Shown: positions 35,451 to 45,973 of the stretch, one piece after another
How the letters are laid out: each line of letters opens with the position of its first letter
Position numbering within the stretch: position 1 is the first letter of the stretch
Source: Haematococcus lacustris
Taxonomy: Eukaryota > Chlorophyta > Chlorophyceae > Chlamydomonadales > Haematococcaceae
NCBI GenBank assembly: GCA_030144725.1
Contig: JASKMD010000010.1
Location: forward strand, 4,151,045-4,215,044
Length of the DNA stretch: 64,000 nt
Reading direction: 5' to 3'
Program-made: the position numbers and the translations under genes
Notes under the pieces: model-generated
What the model was told of the DNA's origin: nothing
The model's input: the letters and a program-made list of their open reading frames with translations, nothing else
Databases searched by the model: none

Positions 35451-38285
35451 CACCATGGTAGCAGCAGGGGCCAAGCCAGCAGCAGGGGTCCCCGTGGCAA
35501 CACAGGTCGGTCTGGCGCTTCACAGAGCGCTGGTGACAAGCTGCATGCACTGGCTGTTGACAACTATGGCTACCTGGCCCAAGCGTTGTGTGATGTGCTG
35601 GGGCGCCAGCAGGAAGCGTTTGACCTCGAGAAGTTTGTCATCGCATGCAACGAAAAAGGTAAGCCACCGGCATCTTTTGAAGTGAGCCAGCGACCTGGTA
35701 GTCTCTCTAGGAGCAGCCTCTAGGTTGTTCCAACAGCATGACATGGACCTCAGCTATTGTGAATGGGAGGGCAGCTGGCTCACTGTCTGCACCGCACTGT
35801 AAGCCTCACACTTATGTGCCTCACACTTAGCAACCACTTGACAAGTTAAGGTGAAGTGGTTGCACACTTGGTGATGCCAGGACCTCTTGGCTGGAACAAT
35901 CTCCATAAGAGGGCAGTGGGTCACTGGAGTGAGTTAGGATGTGCACCTATGACACTCATGAGGGTAGACCCGAGAGCGCCCTGGCGGCATACGTCAGCCC
36001 GAGGGTACCACACATGAGGGTAGACATCTGCCGGCGGGGGCCCTCCCCATGTTGAGAGAAAGCCAACAGCGGCGCACAGTTCCTTATCGCACGCCCCTTC
36101 AGGGGAGTTATAATCCTTTAATTGTGTTCGTTGTTTCGTTTTCGCATCTTTCTTTCAGCGTATGAGCTTTCAGCCAAGCAGGGTTGCCAGTATGTCCTAT
36201 CTTACTGCCATGATGAGTGTTTGACCTAACCCTCCTGTCATTCCGGGCCACTAACAAGCTTATTCTTCTACATGGGTCAGGGGCTAGGCTGTTGCAGGAC
36301 TGACCTTTTGCTTCAAGACCTAAAATCACAACTAATGGTGCTTCGACATCTTCGTGGCATGAACTTGCCAAACCACCTGGCAAATTATCAGTGGCAGCAC
36401 GGTATGCAAAAGAGTTAAGCCATGGCATTTGCTGACCCCGCTGTGTCTTGCTACATCTTGTCAATAACGCCCTGGTGCAGGGCCAGGTAGCAATGTGGAG
36501 CTCATGATAGATGTCGTCAACTTTGGGGCTATGGCATCAATGGTGACGTCCCAGCACTTCGTCGACCTGAATCAGCCCCTGGATAATGCAGCCAGGGCAG
36601 CAAGCCGCACAAGTGCTAGGGTTACCGCCTCTCGCCATTCCGCAGCGGCAGTCAGAGTGGCGCTGCTGGTGTCCGACATCCTCACTTTGCTTGCCCGTTG
36701 CCTTACGGGATTCCAAGCTGCAGTCGTGGCGGTTAAGCTCTCTGCGACAATAGCCACCGTTGATGAAAGCATGGTCATGCAGCAAAAGAAGCTGAAGCCC
36801 TTCCTCACCCACTTCCCTACCATGCACGCTGCGCTATACGAGGCCGTTGAGAAGCTCTCGGAACTCGTGCAAGACTGGAGATGCCGGCCGGCTGTGCTGC
36901 GCACCGGCTTGCGCGTCGTTACCGCTGGAGCGCTTGCACACAACACCATGGGGTCGTTGCTCCCCTACGCGGAGCATATGACCAGAATGCCACACACCAC
37001 CTCAACGCGGAGCTTGCTGCCCGCCACGGTGCAGCATTTGTCGGACATGGAAAAGACACTCATCGATATGTTTCTTCAAGTAACCCACCTATGGAGCCTG
37101 GTCCTGGCGCAAGATGTGAACGAGGTGAACGAGCCATCGACGGGATATCTCCGTACGGATGACGATGACTTCTACCTGCCCTCTCCATCCTCACCTCAGC
37201 TGGCACCCTTGGCCCTGGACCTGGTGCTGGGTATGGAGAACACGCTGCAGGTGAGAGGCAAAGTAACAGGTCATGGCATCTGAGCTCCATAGGAGCAGCT
37301 AAGACAAAATGTGATGATGATGAATAAGTAAGCAAGTAGCACCTGTGGCTGTAAGTGATGCATGCGTCGAGTCAAAGCAGCTGAGGTAGGGAGGCCTCCT
37401 CAGTGATGCTGACACCTGGCTTGGAAGCTCTCTTGCCTACAGACACACTGCACATGCTCTAGACTGCTGCTATGCCTGCTGAGCTGGTATCAAGCTCTTG
37501 TGCGATGATTGTCACTCCTGGCATGCCCATTGCAGATGGTGATGCAGCATCAAGACATGGTGTGGAAGTGGCCATTCTGGAATGACCCCGAGCTTGTGGA
37601 AAGCCTTGTGCATGGCTACAGAAATTATTTGGACTTGTTTGGGCATGCCATCGAGCTCCTGGCCACACCCAGTGTGGTGGGCCCTGCTGGCCTGGCTGCC
37701 CATCCTGCCTCTTGGCTGCCCTGCGGCAACAGCCTGGTGGAGGGCTGGTGCACCAGGCTGCTGGCAGGGGTCTGCAAGCTGATGTACATCACCACCCCAG
37801 CCTCAGCGGCTGTACCCTTCCTCTTGAGGATGATGCTTAACGAAAGGCTTCATGGCAGCTACAAGCTCTTGCTACGCGGGCAGCGTCAGGCCCCCCCCAG
37901 CATGTCCCCAGAGGCTGAGCGGCTGCTGTCCTGCCTGACCCTGGTACTCACAGCCATGCTGCCCCAAGACCTGTGCCTGGCACTGGCTCAACGCGTGACA
38001 AAATCAGTGCTGGAACTGGAAGTGAAGTTGGCGAGTGACCATGTTGCCATGGGGGTTGCGCTGTCCAAGCTGCAGCCTGAGCAGGTGTGGACCTGGCAGG
38101 CGCTGGCCGCTGGCACCCCGGTTGAGGCCACCCTGCAGGGTTTGCTGCCAGCACTGGCCTCCTTGTATCAGTTGCAGGGCCTGGTCACGCCCATAGCACC
38201 AGGGTGGCGACATGAGCGCCTGACGCTGGCGCTGGGTGAATGGCACAGCTCTTATTGCAAGGCGGTGAAGAAGACATCAGGCTGA
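34144..38285 (+). CDS. MKDAV-family copy 2, 5 exons, unknown function
   Basis: Exons: 34144-34201, 34324-34727, 34995-35658, 36481-37250, 37536-38285, giving 881 residues in one phase-consistent frame. It has all conserved family blocks, including DGYVRRLEAACQLLHEGL, GDPLLRVWDSMHRA, GHPEAQAQRVQFVRC and MSPEAERLLSCL. Exon 4 and the start of exon 5 (DPELVESLVHGYRNYLDLFG) match copy 5 closely and differ from copies 1, 3 and 4. Intron 3 also shares a GC-rich block (about 35940-36070) with copy 5 (about 58310-58440). The stop is displaced, so the C-terminus extends past GEWHSS to KAVKKTSG. The ACGAC sequence after a CAG at 34270 is a possible alternative acceptor for exon 2 but is out of frame. 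Confidence 0.75.
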
Positions 38286-39470
38286 TCGCAAGGTTCACAA
38301 GCCTCATCGCAGCTGCCATGGGCGACTTGCATGCATGGCCTGTCAGCATGCAACCGCGGGTGCATCCCCACCAAGAGCAGCCCACAGCCCCACAGCCTTC
38401 CCTGCATCAGAGTGGCATAAGGCCGCAGCCTCCCACTGCCCACCCCACAGCTCTGCTGTTAAAGCAGCCACCAGCGCAACTGTTGTGCCCAGCACCGCCC
38501 CAGCATTGCATAGGACAAGGTACACCTCATGCTATGTGGCCTAGGGAGCATGCTCTGACTGGATCTGCCAAGTCAGCCTGATTCAGGCCAGAGCATAAGT
38601 GCTGTCCATAGATTTGTCTAACTCAGTGCGAACTTGCATGCTCAGTTTGTTGTGACGGGTATGCCTCTAGCGTGATCAGCTAGGGGACAGGCTCCATGGG
38701 CACATCACTGGCTTTAACAGCCCGCGGGTTAAGGAACACTAGCAAGTTGTTCCACAATGAACTGCTCATGTGAGTTGCTCATGTGTGAAGCTAGGCAGTA
38801 GCTGTGAGGCGAGTGGCGCTGCCTAGTTCTTGTGTGGTTAAAAGGAGCTGGAAGGGGAAACAGGCAGGGTGTTGTGGGCTTGCACTGGGGGCTGGCATGC
38901 TGGGATTGAGGGACGAGGGGTAGCTGAAAGGACGGTCAGGACGGTGCTAAGTACGGCCAAGCCCAGCAGCCCCAGCAGCAGCAGCAGCAGCAATGGCTAC
39001 CCCCCTGCCCTTCCTAGCAGTAATGGCGGCAGTGGGGGCCTGCCAGCAGTGGGTCATGGGTCACTGTTGCTGTTCCGCACCTGTTCCCGGTGACATCCTC
39101 ACACGCAGTGTTTGTAGCTGACGTGTAGCTCTCAGCTAACACATCCTTGAGGCCAAGCTGCCACACCTGCCTCACTGTCTATACACAGGCCTGTCCTACC
39201 TGTCAGGCATCAAGCTGTTAGGATGACGGGCAGCAACATGTGCAAGGGGAAGGGGAAACAGTCAGGCAGTGTTACCAAATACGGCTGGGCCGTCTTTTAT
39301 CGTACACCGTTTTTTGCTGTCAGCCGGTCCCAACTGAGAGAGAACCTACCCCTGGTAAGCAAAACGACGCCGCGTCTTAGTCACGTGGTTTCCTATTATG
39401 TTTCGCACATCACTGGATAGAGGAGTCTGTCAGCTATGCAGTGGAACTTATATCATCTAATACTGTGCAG
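38286..39470. other. Spacer downstream of copy 2
   Basis: It contains the family 3' flank repeat (about 38328-38580) and a block shared with 50016-50160 and 61170-61330 (ATGCTCAGTTGT..., GGTATGCCTC). A short CAG tract (CAGCAGCAGCAGCAGCAATGG) lies near 38974. No gene was supported. Confidence 0.6.
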
Positions 39471-39477
39471 TGTGCCC

Positions 39478-40172
39478 AGCCAGCGTTCAGTGCCAGGGAG
39501 CCAGCTGCTGTCCTTTGTCACATCCCTGGATGATGACAACAGCTGGGAGGGGAGCTTGACAAACATCAGCCAGGATCCCAAATAGCCCTTCGATGCCCCT
39601 TGATGTAGATGTTACCCTGGTGCAATGATAGATAAGTACAGTAGCACCACGATGCAATGCAGCAGGGAGCTGCACTGTCATTGACTCTTGATATGTTGAT
39701 GATCCCATGCTGCCCCCTGAGAGGTCTTCCCAGCCGTAACCCATGCTTTGCCTGACGAGACAACTGGCCCAGAAACACCTCCTCCCCCTGACCTTCCCCC
39801 TGACCTTTTTAGACCTAACTTGTGCTATGGCTGGAGCTAGACAACTGGCCATGACTCACCTCCTCTTGCTCTCATCACCTCCCTGCAGCTGTGGCTGGTG
39901 TGCTGCCCATGCAGGGTGACCCTCTGCTGCGTGTGTGGGACAGCATGCACCGCGCCATGCTGCTGGTGCTGGCAGCCTTGCAGTCACTCCCCATCCGCCC
40001 TCACCCTCAGCACCCTGACCCTGCAGCCACCAACCACACCTCCACCACAACCCAGCTGCCACCTGGCTACCACCGCTGCAGCGCCTGCCTGCTGCTCAGC
40101 CTGCGCCTGGCTGTCTGCCTGGCCAACCACTGTGTGGATCAGCCCCTGGACCAGGACCTAGCCCTTGCCCGG
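39478..40172 (+). pseudogene. Truncated MKDAV-family fragment
   Basis: Only the 3' end of exon 2 (39478-39549, SVPGSQLLSFVTSLDDDNS) and the first part of exon 3 (39915 to about 40172, GDPLLRVWDSMHRA to DLALARL) remain. The exon 2 donor is GAG|GGGAGC instead of GAG|GTGAGC, so splicing is lost. Exon 3 runs straight into the satellite at 40171. No exons 1, 4 or 5 are present nearby. The fragment most resembles copy 5 at the exon 2/intron 2 border (TTGACAAACATCA). Confidence 0.8.
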
Positions 40173-40223
40173 CTGCTGCTGTTGCTCCTGCTCATGCATC
40201 CACCCTGCCACTGCCACTGCCAC

Positions 40224-40261
<38 letters not shown>

Positions 40262-40415
40262 ATGCATCCACCCTGCCACTGCCACTGCCACCGCTGCTGC
40301 TGCTGCTGCTGCTGCTCATGCATCCACCCTGCCACTGCCACTGCCACTGCTGCCGCTGCTGCTGCTGCTGCTGCTGCTGCTCCTGCTCATGCATCCAACC
40401 TGCCACTGCAGCATA
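40171..40415. repeat. Compound CTG/CATCCACCCTGCCACTGCCA minisatellite
   Basis: Three to four units, each a (GCT)n run followed by CATGCATCCACCCTGCCACTG and CCACTGCCA repeats. It breaks the family fragment within exon 3. Confidence 0.85.
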
Positions 40416-40649
40416 ACTTCCACTCTGACCCAACCCTAACTCCAGCCCTCTGGAAGCTGGGCTGACGAGAAAGCCACAGCTCAACTGGGTCGATGGGGGT
40501 GGGGTGAGATGAGCAAGCAAGTCAGCACACAGGGTCAACAGGTGGACCGGGACAGCTTTGACAGTAGCCCTGTACTCCAGTAACAACCCTAACCCAAACC
40601 CTTTCCTTTAACCCTGACCCCGTGCCTCACCCCACCCGTTCCCACCCCA

Positions 40650-42690
40650 GGTATGCTCCACATGGCAAGCTTGCTCACTCGCCCCCAACCCACCTACTTC
40701 ATACCCAGCGCCTCACCCCTCCCTAGCCCCTCCCAAGCCCCACTTCTAGCTCCCTAGCCCCTCGCCGCCTCACCCCTCCCTAGCCCCTCCCCTCCCTAGC
40801 CCCACCCCTCCCTAGCCCCACCCCTCCCTAGCCCCTAGCCCCACCCCTCCCTAGCCCCACCCCTCCCTAGCCCCACCCCGCCACCAGCCCTCACCCTCCT
40901 GAGGTGCCGCCTGGCGCTGCCTCAGGTGGCTGCCCTACAGCACGAAGTGGACAACCTGACCCGGCTGCTGGTGGATGTCAAAGTGGCGTTTGCAGAGAAG
41001 GACAGTGAGGCGAGTGGGCTGACCAGACGAGGGGTGGGGAAAGGTTTGGCCTAGTAACAAGGGCACCTGGAAATCAGAGTAGAACAGAATGAAGAGGGCG
41101 CATACACCAAGGCCTGTAGTTACCCTTTTGGCTTGGTAACGTCAGCGCCTGGGACTAAGTATAGAGAAAGATGAAGAGGTCGCATACCACCATGAGCGGG
41201 AATTGTTCATGCTGCACATCAGCAAACGCCCTGAGTTATGATGGCCTTTACACCCAAACACCCTCACATCCATACCCACTGTGGGTGGTCCAGGCCACTC
41301 TCCTAGGAGTGAGACCCCCTGGCATTGCTCACACTCACGGAGCCTTCTGCCGACCCTGCCCCCTCTGACCCCCACCTAACCCCACCTTGTGTGGCCCTGA
41401 ACCCCACTATGTGTGACCTTCACCCCACCTTGTGTGACCCTCACCCCACCCCACCCCACCCCACCCCTGGCTCAGGTTATGCGCCTGGCCCAGCGCCTGA
41501 AGCGCAGCCTGCTAGCGGAGCACAGCACACGCGATGAGGTGGAAAACCTGCGGCGCCGCCTGGCCGCCCTGACACCAGACCAAGTGCGCCCCTGATTGCC
41601 TCACCCTGTTTCACCCTGCTTGCCTGACCCTGACTGACCCTGCCCGCCTGACCCTGCCTGCCTCACCATGAACGTTTCTTCTAGGGGCTGGTAACGTGCA
41701 TGGCTGTGCTGCCCTGCTGCCTGCTGCCTGCTCACAGGCAGTGCTTGACGCAGAATTCGGCATTTCCAAGCAGCTTGCAGCGGAGGGCCTTACCGACAGC
41801 CTCCTCCTCACCTCTCAGTCACACAATACAGCTAACGGTGGCTCCCATGCTACCGCTGCTGCTGCTGCTGCTGTTGGTGCTGCTGCTCCTGCCGCTCCTA
41901 TTGGCCCTCCCAGCCTGCAGCGGGGTGGGTCCCTGCGGTTGCTGGGCGTCAGCACCGCCTCTAACCGCATCACTTCTGACCACATGGCGCCAGCTACTGG
42001 GCAGGGCGTGCCACCCACATTGACGTGACCATAACCCTCATTGCAGACCACACCCTCGCTAGGTAGCCCATACAGCGCTCTTGCTCAGCCTGCTTTGCAC
42101 AACGCATGTGAGTGTGACCAGGGTGTGACCAGTGTGACTGCTAGTGTGACCAGTAGTGGGCGAGCAGGGTGCGGCAATAGGCAGGATGAGCAGTGTGTAG
42201 GCCCATTGCTCCTTCCAGGAGCTGCAGGACTGCTTCCTACAGCTTTGGTGCGCGCTTGATGCCGCCAAGGGCCATCCTAGTCTAGGCTGCTCTCGGCTCT
42301 TGGACCCGTCTTCTGCCCCTGCCAATGCATCTTCCCGTGCCCCACACCTCCCAGCAGCACTGTGCACATGTTGATGGTTACACTAATGACGAGAGGGCTA
42401 CTCTGGCGAAGCTGCGTGCGTTGAGTGAGGAGCTGCCGCCCTGAAGGGTGCCGCCCTGCAGGGGTACTACAGAACATCATTGAATGCTAGTGGCATTCAA
42501 GGACGTTCAATGTGCGCTAGCCAGGTGGCGCTCCTGCTCCCCTGCAGCCTAGGCGTCAATCCGTGCGTTCGAACGAGAAATGCAGCACGCACCATATTGC
42601 CCGGGTTAGTGCAAGCAGAGTAAAGAGGAGGAATTGGATGCTAATGACGGTAATGATGATGGTGGTTTACACTACTGGCGGCTTGTATCA
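40650..42690 (+). repeat. Segmental duplication of coiled-coil gene 3' part
   Basis: It matches about 31960-33870, including introns, coding exons and 3' flank. It differs by a larger CCCTCCCTAGCCCCACCC minisatellite (about 40690-40880) and by small indels. Confidence 0.85.
40926..42028 (+). pseudogene. Duplicated last three exons of the coiled-coil gene
   Basis: Exons: 40926-41009 (VAALQHEVDNLTRLLVDVKV...), 41476-41583 (VMRLAQRLKRSLL...), 41738-42028 (AVLDAEFGISKQLAAEGL... to PPTLT stop). All three are open and keep phase, but the donor after the first is GC (GAG|GCGAGT) and no upstream exons exist. The polyAla run in the last exon is shorter than in the parent (about 33000). It is probably a 5'-truncated non-functional copy, although it could be read if a new promoter were captured. 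Confidence 0.75.
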
Positions 42691-42779
42691 GGTCGGCTTG
42701 TATCAGTCAGACTTTCTCCAGCGCATCTACATGGGTGTTTGCTAGGCTAAACAGCACTCTGTTGCACCTGCAATGGGTA

Positions 42780-43130
42780 CGGGCAGTAGTGCGGATGTGG
42801 GCACGCCTCAAGGGCGCTGTTGTGGACAGCTGTGGCTGTCATGCATGGCTGCTGGGGATCGTGGACGCCACTATGTATCCTGTTGCTTAGGGAGTGGCAG
42901 CGTGGAGTGGCAGCGTACCTAGCTACCTTGAGGAGTGGCAGCGTGAAAGGGTGCAAGTGTGTGACGCAGTAAGGCGCACAGCCCACCCTACCTGACCCAA
43001 CCTCCGTCAGTCCTACAGACCAATGATGCATCTGAGCAATGCTGCAGTCTCCAACTCGGCTGCTGTCACAGTCCAAGTGGCAGCAGCCTCTAGGTTATTC
43101 CAATTGCAAGACATGGACCTCAGCTAGGGC
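42780..43130 (+). repeat. Element E upstream of copy 3, displaced
   Basis: The same blocks as the element at 27297-27580, in gene orientation: ATCCTGTTGCTTAGGGAGTG, GGCAGCGTGG repeats, GAAAGGGTGCAAGTGTGTGA, CTGCAGTCTCCAACT, GGCAGCAGCCTCTAGGTTAT. It is separated from copy 3 by about 2.5 kb of satellites and a TIR element. Confidence 0.75.
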
Positions 43131-43207
43131 AAGTGGTCACCCCTGCCATTGGCTGCACCCCTGATAAATATCTGACTGATCTTTAAGAGTTTTTCAGCGA
43201 ATCTTGG

Positions 43208-43437
43208 GGCTGGACTGGGCTGGGCTGGGCTGGGCTGGGCTGGGCTGGGCTGGGCTGGGCTGGGCTGGGCTGGGCTGGGCTGGGCTGGGCTGGGCTGGGC
43301 TGGGCTGGGCTGGGCTGGGCTGGGCTGGGCTGGGCTGGGCTGGGCTGGGCTGGGCTGGGCTGGGCTGGGCTGGGCTGGGCTGGGCTGGGCTGGGCTGGGC
43401 TGGGCTGGGCTGGGCTGGGCTGGGCTGGGCTGGGCTG
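43208..43437. repeat. (TGGGC)n pentanucleotide array, about 46 units
   Basis: Nearly perfect GGGCT repeats. The apparent Ala-Gln-Pro-Ser or Gly-Trp-Ala reading frames across it are by-products of the 5-bp period. Confidence 0.95.
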
Positions 43438-43459
43438 GCTGGGCTGGCTGGGCCCTCGT

Positions 43460-43750
43460 ATGCATCTGGGCTGGTTGGGCCCTCGTATGCGACTGGCGCA
43501 GCACAGGCTCAAGCTTATTCCAGAAGCTGGCGCTGCCCTTCCGCTTCATGGCTGTGAGCTCGGCTAGCAGTTGTACGGTCGCCACATCTCTCGTATGCAT
43601 CATCCAACGCAATGAATGCCATCGGGTATCGCAGCGACTTATATGCGACCCGCGGTTACGGCCACACCGGTGACTTGTGCGTCCTGCGTCCTTTGCAATC
43701 TCGCGATTTTGCCGTCGCGTGTACGGTTCAAGCGTGAAAACTACGGTCAA
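43460..43750 (-). other. Short unassigned reading frame beside the TGGGC array
   Basis: The minus-strand frame starting at 43750 contains [20 protein letters not shown] and [20 protein letters not shown] before entering the satellite. It has charged, ordinary-looking composition but no recognised domain. It may be a transposon coding remnant. Confidence 0.25.
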
Positions 43751-43831
43751 ACCTACGGTATTGTACGGTCAACCGACGTACCTACGGCTGCCTAAGGATA
43801 CACGGTGGTCGGGGTACGCTACGTATATACT

Positions 43832-44850
43832 GTATACCGTACTCTCCCTTCTGATTCCCTATCCCGAATCGTTTTTTGTCCTTCGGGAAACCGGGAATGA
43901 TTAAACAATGTATTTTTTTGGTCTTTCGGGAAGTAGTCGAACAATTAGTTGACCTTGACGAAAGAGCCAGCAATGGACCAGTCTGTGGTCCGGGGTATCA
44001 GCACGCCGACGCAGCTGATAATCTGCACTGCGAGCTCCTTATGCACGATGAAAAACGCTTCCAAATGTCTCTCAAGCGTCAATTGGCAATGATTGAGAAG
44101 CGACTACATGGGACTACTAACTTTGGGCCTTCTCCACGCCTCAATCTTGCCGCATCGCCCAGCACACCTCCTGCTCTCGCACGCACCGGCAAGGCGCATG
44201 AGAACTGGTGGCATCCTGCTAGGATTCAGCCCACTTCGCAAGGGGGAGGCGGGCCAGGCTGGGGTGAAAGGTTGGTGCGGCGGGCCAGGCCGGGGTGGCA
44301 ACTAGGGTGGCTGCTTTCCCCTAGGCAAGGTCGAGGGAGGTGGGCCAGGCTGGGGCAAAGGCTGGGGTCACAGGACAGGCAAGGGTGGCAACCAAGCTGG
44401 CAACCATGTCGAGGGGGGAGGCGGCCGCTCACACACGGGCAGCCGGCCAAGGCGGGGTTTTTGCTCTTGCCAAGGCAGCAGCATGGGTGGCTGCAGAAGC
44501 ACACAAGTCTTTATGCTCAAAGGCAGATGATGAGATATGCCGCCACTGCCAGCAGCAGCAGGAGGACCACGACTTTATAAGCGAGGTTTAGTGCCCCATG
44601 TGACGTGGTCAGGTGAGAAGGCCACTAGAAGAGAGACCACGACTGTCGACAATGTCGATCATATGATTTTGATTCGAGATAAGTGGGGTGGGAGGCTTGA
44701 TTATTTCTATGCACGAAGACGTTCTCAAAAGTAACTTTCGACGTACTTTGGCCATCGGGGAACTTGAAACAATAAAAAATGTGGCTCGGGAATAATATTT
44801 CAATTATAGTTTCCGAGGCCTCGGGAATCAAAAGGGAGAGTACGGTATAC
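43832..44850. mobile_element. Probable non-autonomous DNA transposon with terminal inverted repeats
   Basis: Inverted repeats of 28 bp at 43832-43859 and 44823-44850 differ at one position; each begins GTATACCGTACTCTCCCTT. A 12-bp direct repeat CTACGTATATAC lies just outside both ends (43819-43830 and 44855-44866) and may be a target duplication. The interior has an AT-rich left part and GGCCAGGCTGGGG-type repeats (about 44250-44400). A plus-strand frame from 43906 (through LVDLDERASNG, KRFQMSLKRQLAMIEKRLHG) to 44580 has no transposase motif that I recognise. Confidence 0.65.
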
Positions 44851-44989
44851 GTACCTACGTATATACGCCGCTACGGTTCTGGCCAACCCCAATCACTGCC
44901 TCCCTGCACCCATTAAATAACTGCTCATGTGGGTGACAGTCGCTGTGCGGTGTGATGGAGTTCTTGTTTGCTGACGAGGAGCTGAAGGT

Positions 44990-45275
44990 CAGAAAAAAGG
45001 GTGTGTCCAGAAAAAAGGGTGTGGCCAGAAAAAAGGGTGTGGCCAGAAAAAAGGGATCAGAAAAAAGGGTGTGGATCAGAAAAAAGGGTGGGATCAGAAA
45101 AAAGGGTGTGGCCAGAAAAAAGGGTGGGATCAGAAAAAAGGGTGTGGATCAGAAAAAAGGGTGGGATCAGAAAAAAGGGTGTGGCCAGAAAAAAGGGTGG
45201 GATCAGAAAAAAGGGTGTGGATCAGAAAAAAGGGTGGGATCAGAAAAAATGGTGTGGCCAGAAAAAAGGGTGTGT
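44990..45275. repeat. AGAAAAAAGGGTG minisatellite
   Basis: About 16 units of 15-19 bp built from AGAAAAAAGGGTG joined to TGGCC or GGATC spacers; the two spacer types alternate. It is open in several plus frames as Lys/Gly-rich repeats. Confidence 0.9.
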
Positions 45276-45499
45276 CAGTGACTGACACTGTCCTTTACAC
45301 GAGGTTTATTTCTCGCTCAGGATGCCGATTGAGCATCGAAGCACACCAGTGTGTAGAGGACTCGATTATCTACACGGAATGCCTGTCCTCAGCTCAGTGA
45401 AGGACGGTGGTTCACTCTCACACGCGACATGACCCTCAGCACTTAATGATATGCTGAACATCTCATTATTGAGTGCGTGATGCTCATAATTAGGGTACG

Positions 45500-45645
45500 C
45501 CCATAGAATTCTAGGTGGCTCGGAATCCTAGAGATTTTTCCTGAGCCTAGAAACCTAGAAATAGAATTCTAGGTTGGCCGGCCGGATTCCTAGAAATTTT
45601 TCCTGAGCCTAGAAACCTAGAAATATAATTCTAGGTTGGCCGGTC
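45500..45645. repeat. Tandem CTAGG-rich repeat with short palindromes
   Basis: Two units of about 70 bp sharing TTTTTCCTGAGCCTAGAAAC and ATTCTAGGTTGGCCGG. Each contains an imperfect palindrome with ACCTAGAA/TTCTAGGT arms. Confidence 0.8.
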
Positions 45646-45961
45646 GCTCCTTACTCATAATGTTCAACATGGGTTTGTATTGACCAACTCATATGCTTGT
45701 TTTACAGGTACCGGCAGCTTCTGTACCTACAGCTCTCTTGCTACTTTAGGTCGAAACAACAGGCATAGCGACCGTCTACGGAGTATGTTTGCCGTCGTGA
45801 ATATGTTGACAATCAGTCCAGCATGCAAATCCATCGGCTAACATACAACATCGCGCATAACATCTTGGTAGTCTAGCCAATCAAGGAAAGTACCAAAGGC
45901 GCCGTAACACCTGCTTTTATATTGAGAGGCCTTCCACCAAATCGTAAACATATCGCGAATG

Positions 45962-45973
45962 ATGCGGCGATGA
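45962..45973 (+). promoter_or_regulatory. Mini-uORF overlapping start of copy 3
   Basis: ATG CGG CGA TGA overlapping the start ATG at 45970. The preceding about 300 bp (from about 45660) form a 5' flank shared with copies 4 and 6 (TTGTATTGACCAACT, TATGTTGACAATCA, CAGCATGCAAAT). Confidence 0.55.

Noticed and set aside
43124..43750. Ala-Gln-Pro-Ser repeat protein
   Set aside because: Most of it is the (TGGGC)n satellite.
44952..45400. Lys-Gly-rich repeat protein of about 109 codons
   Set aside because: Produced by the AGAAAAAAGGGTG minisatellite; several frames are open at once and no homology was seen.
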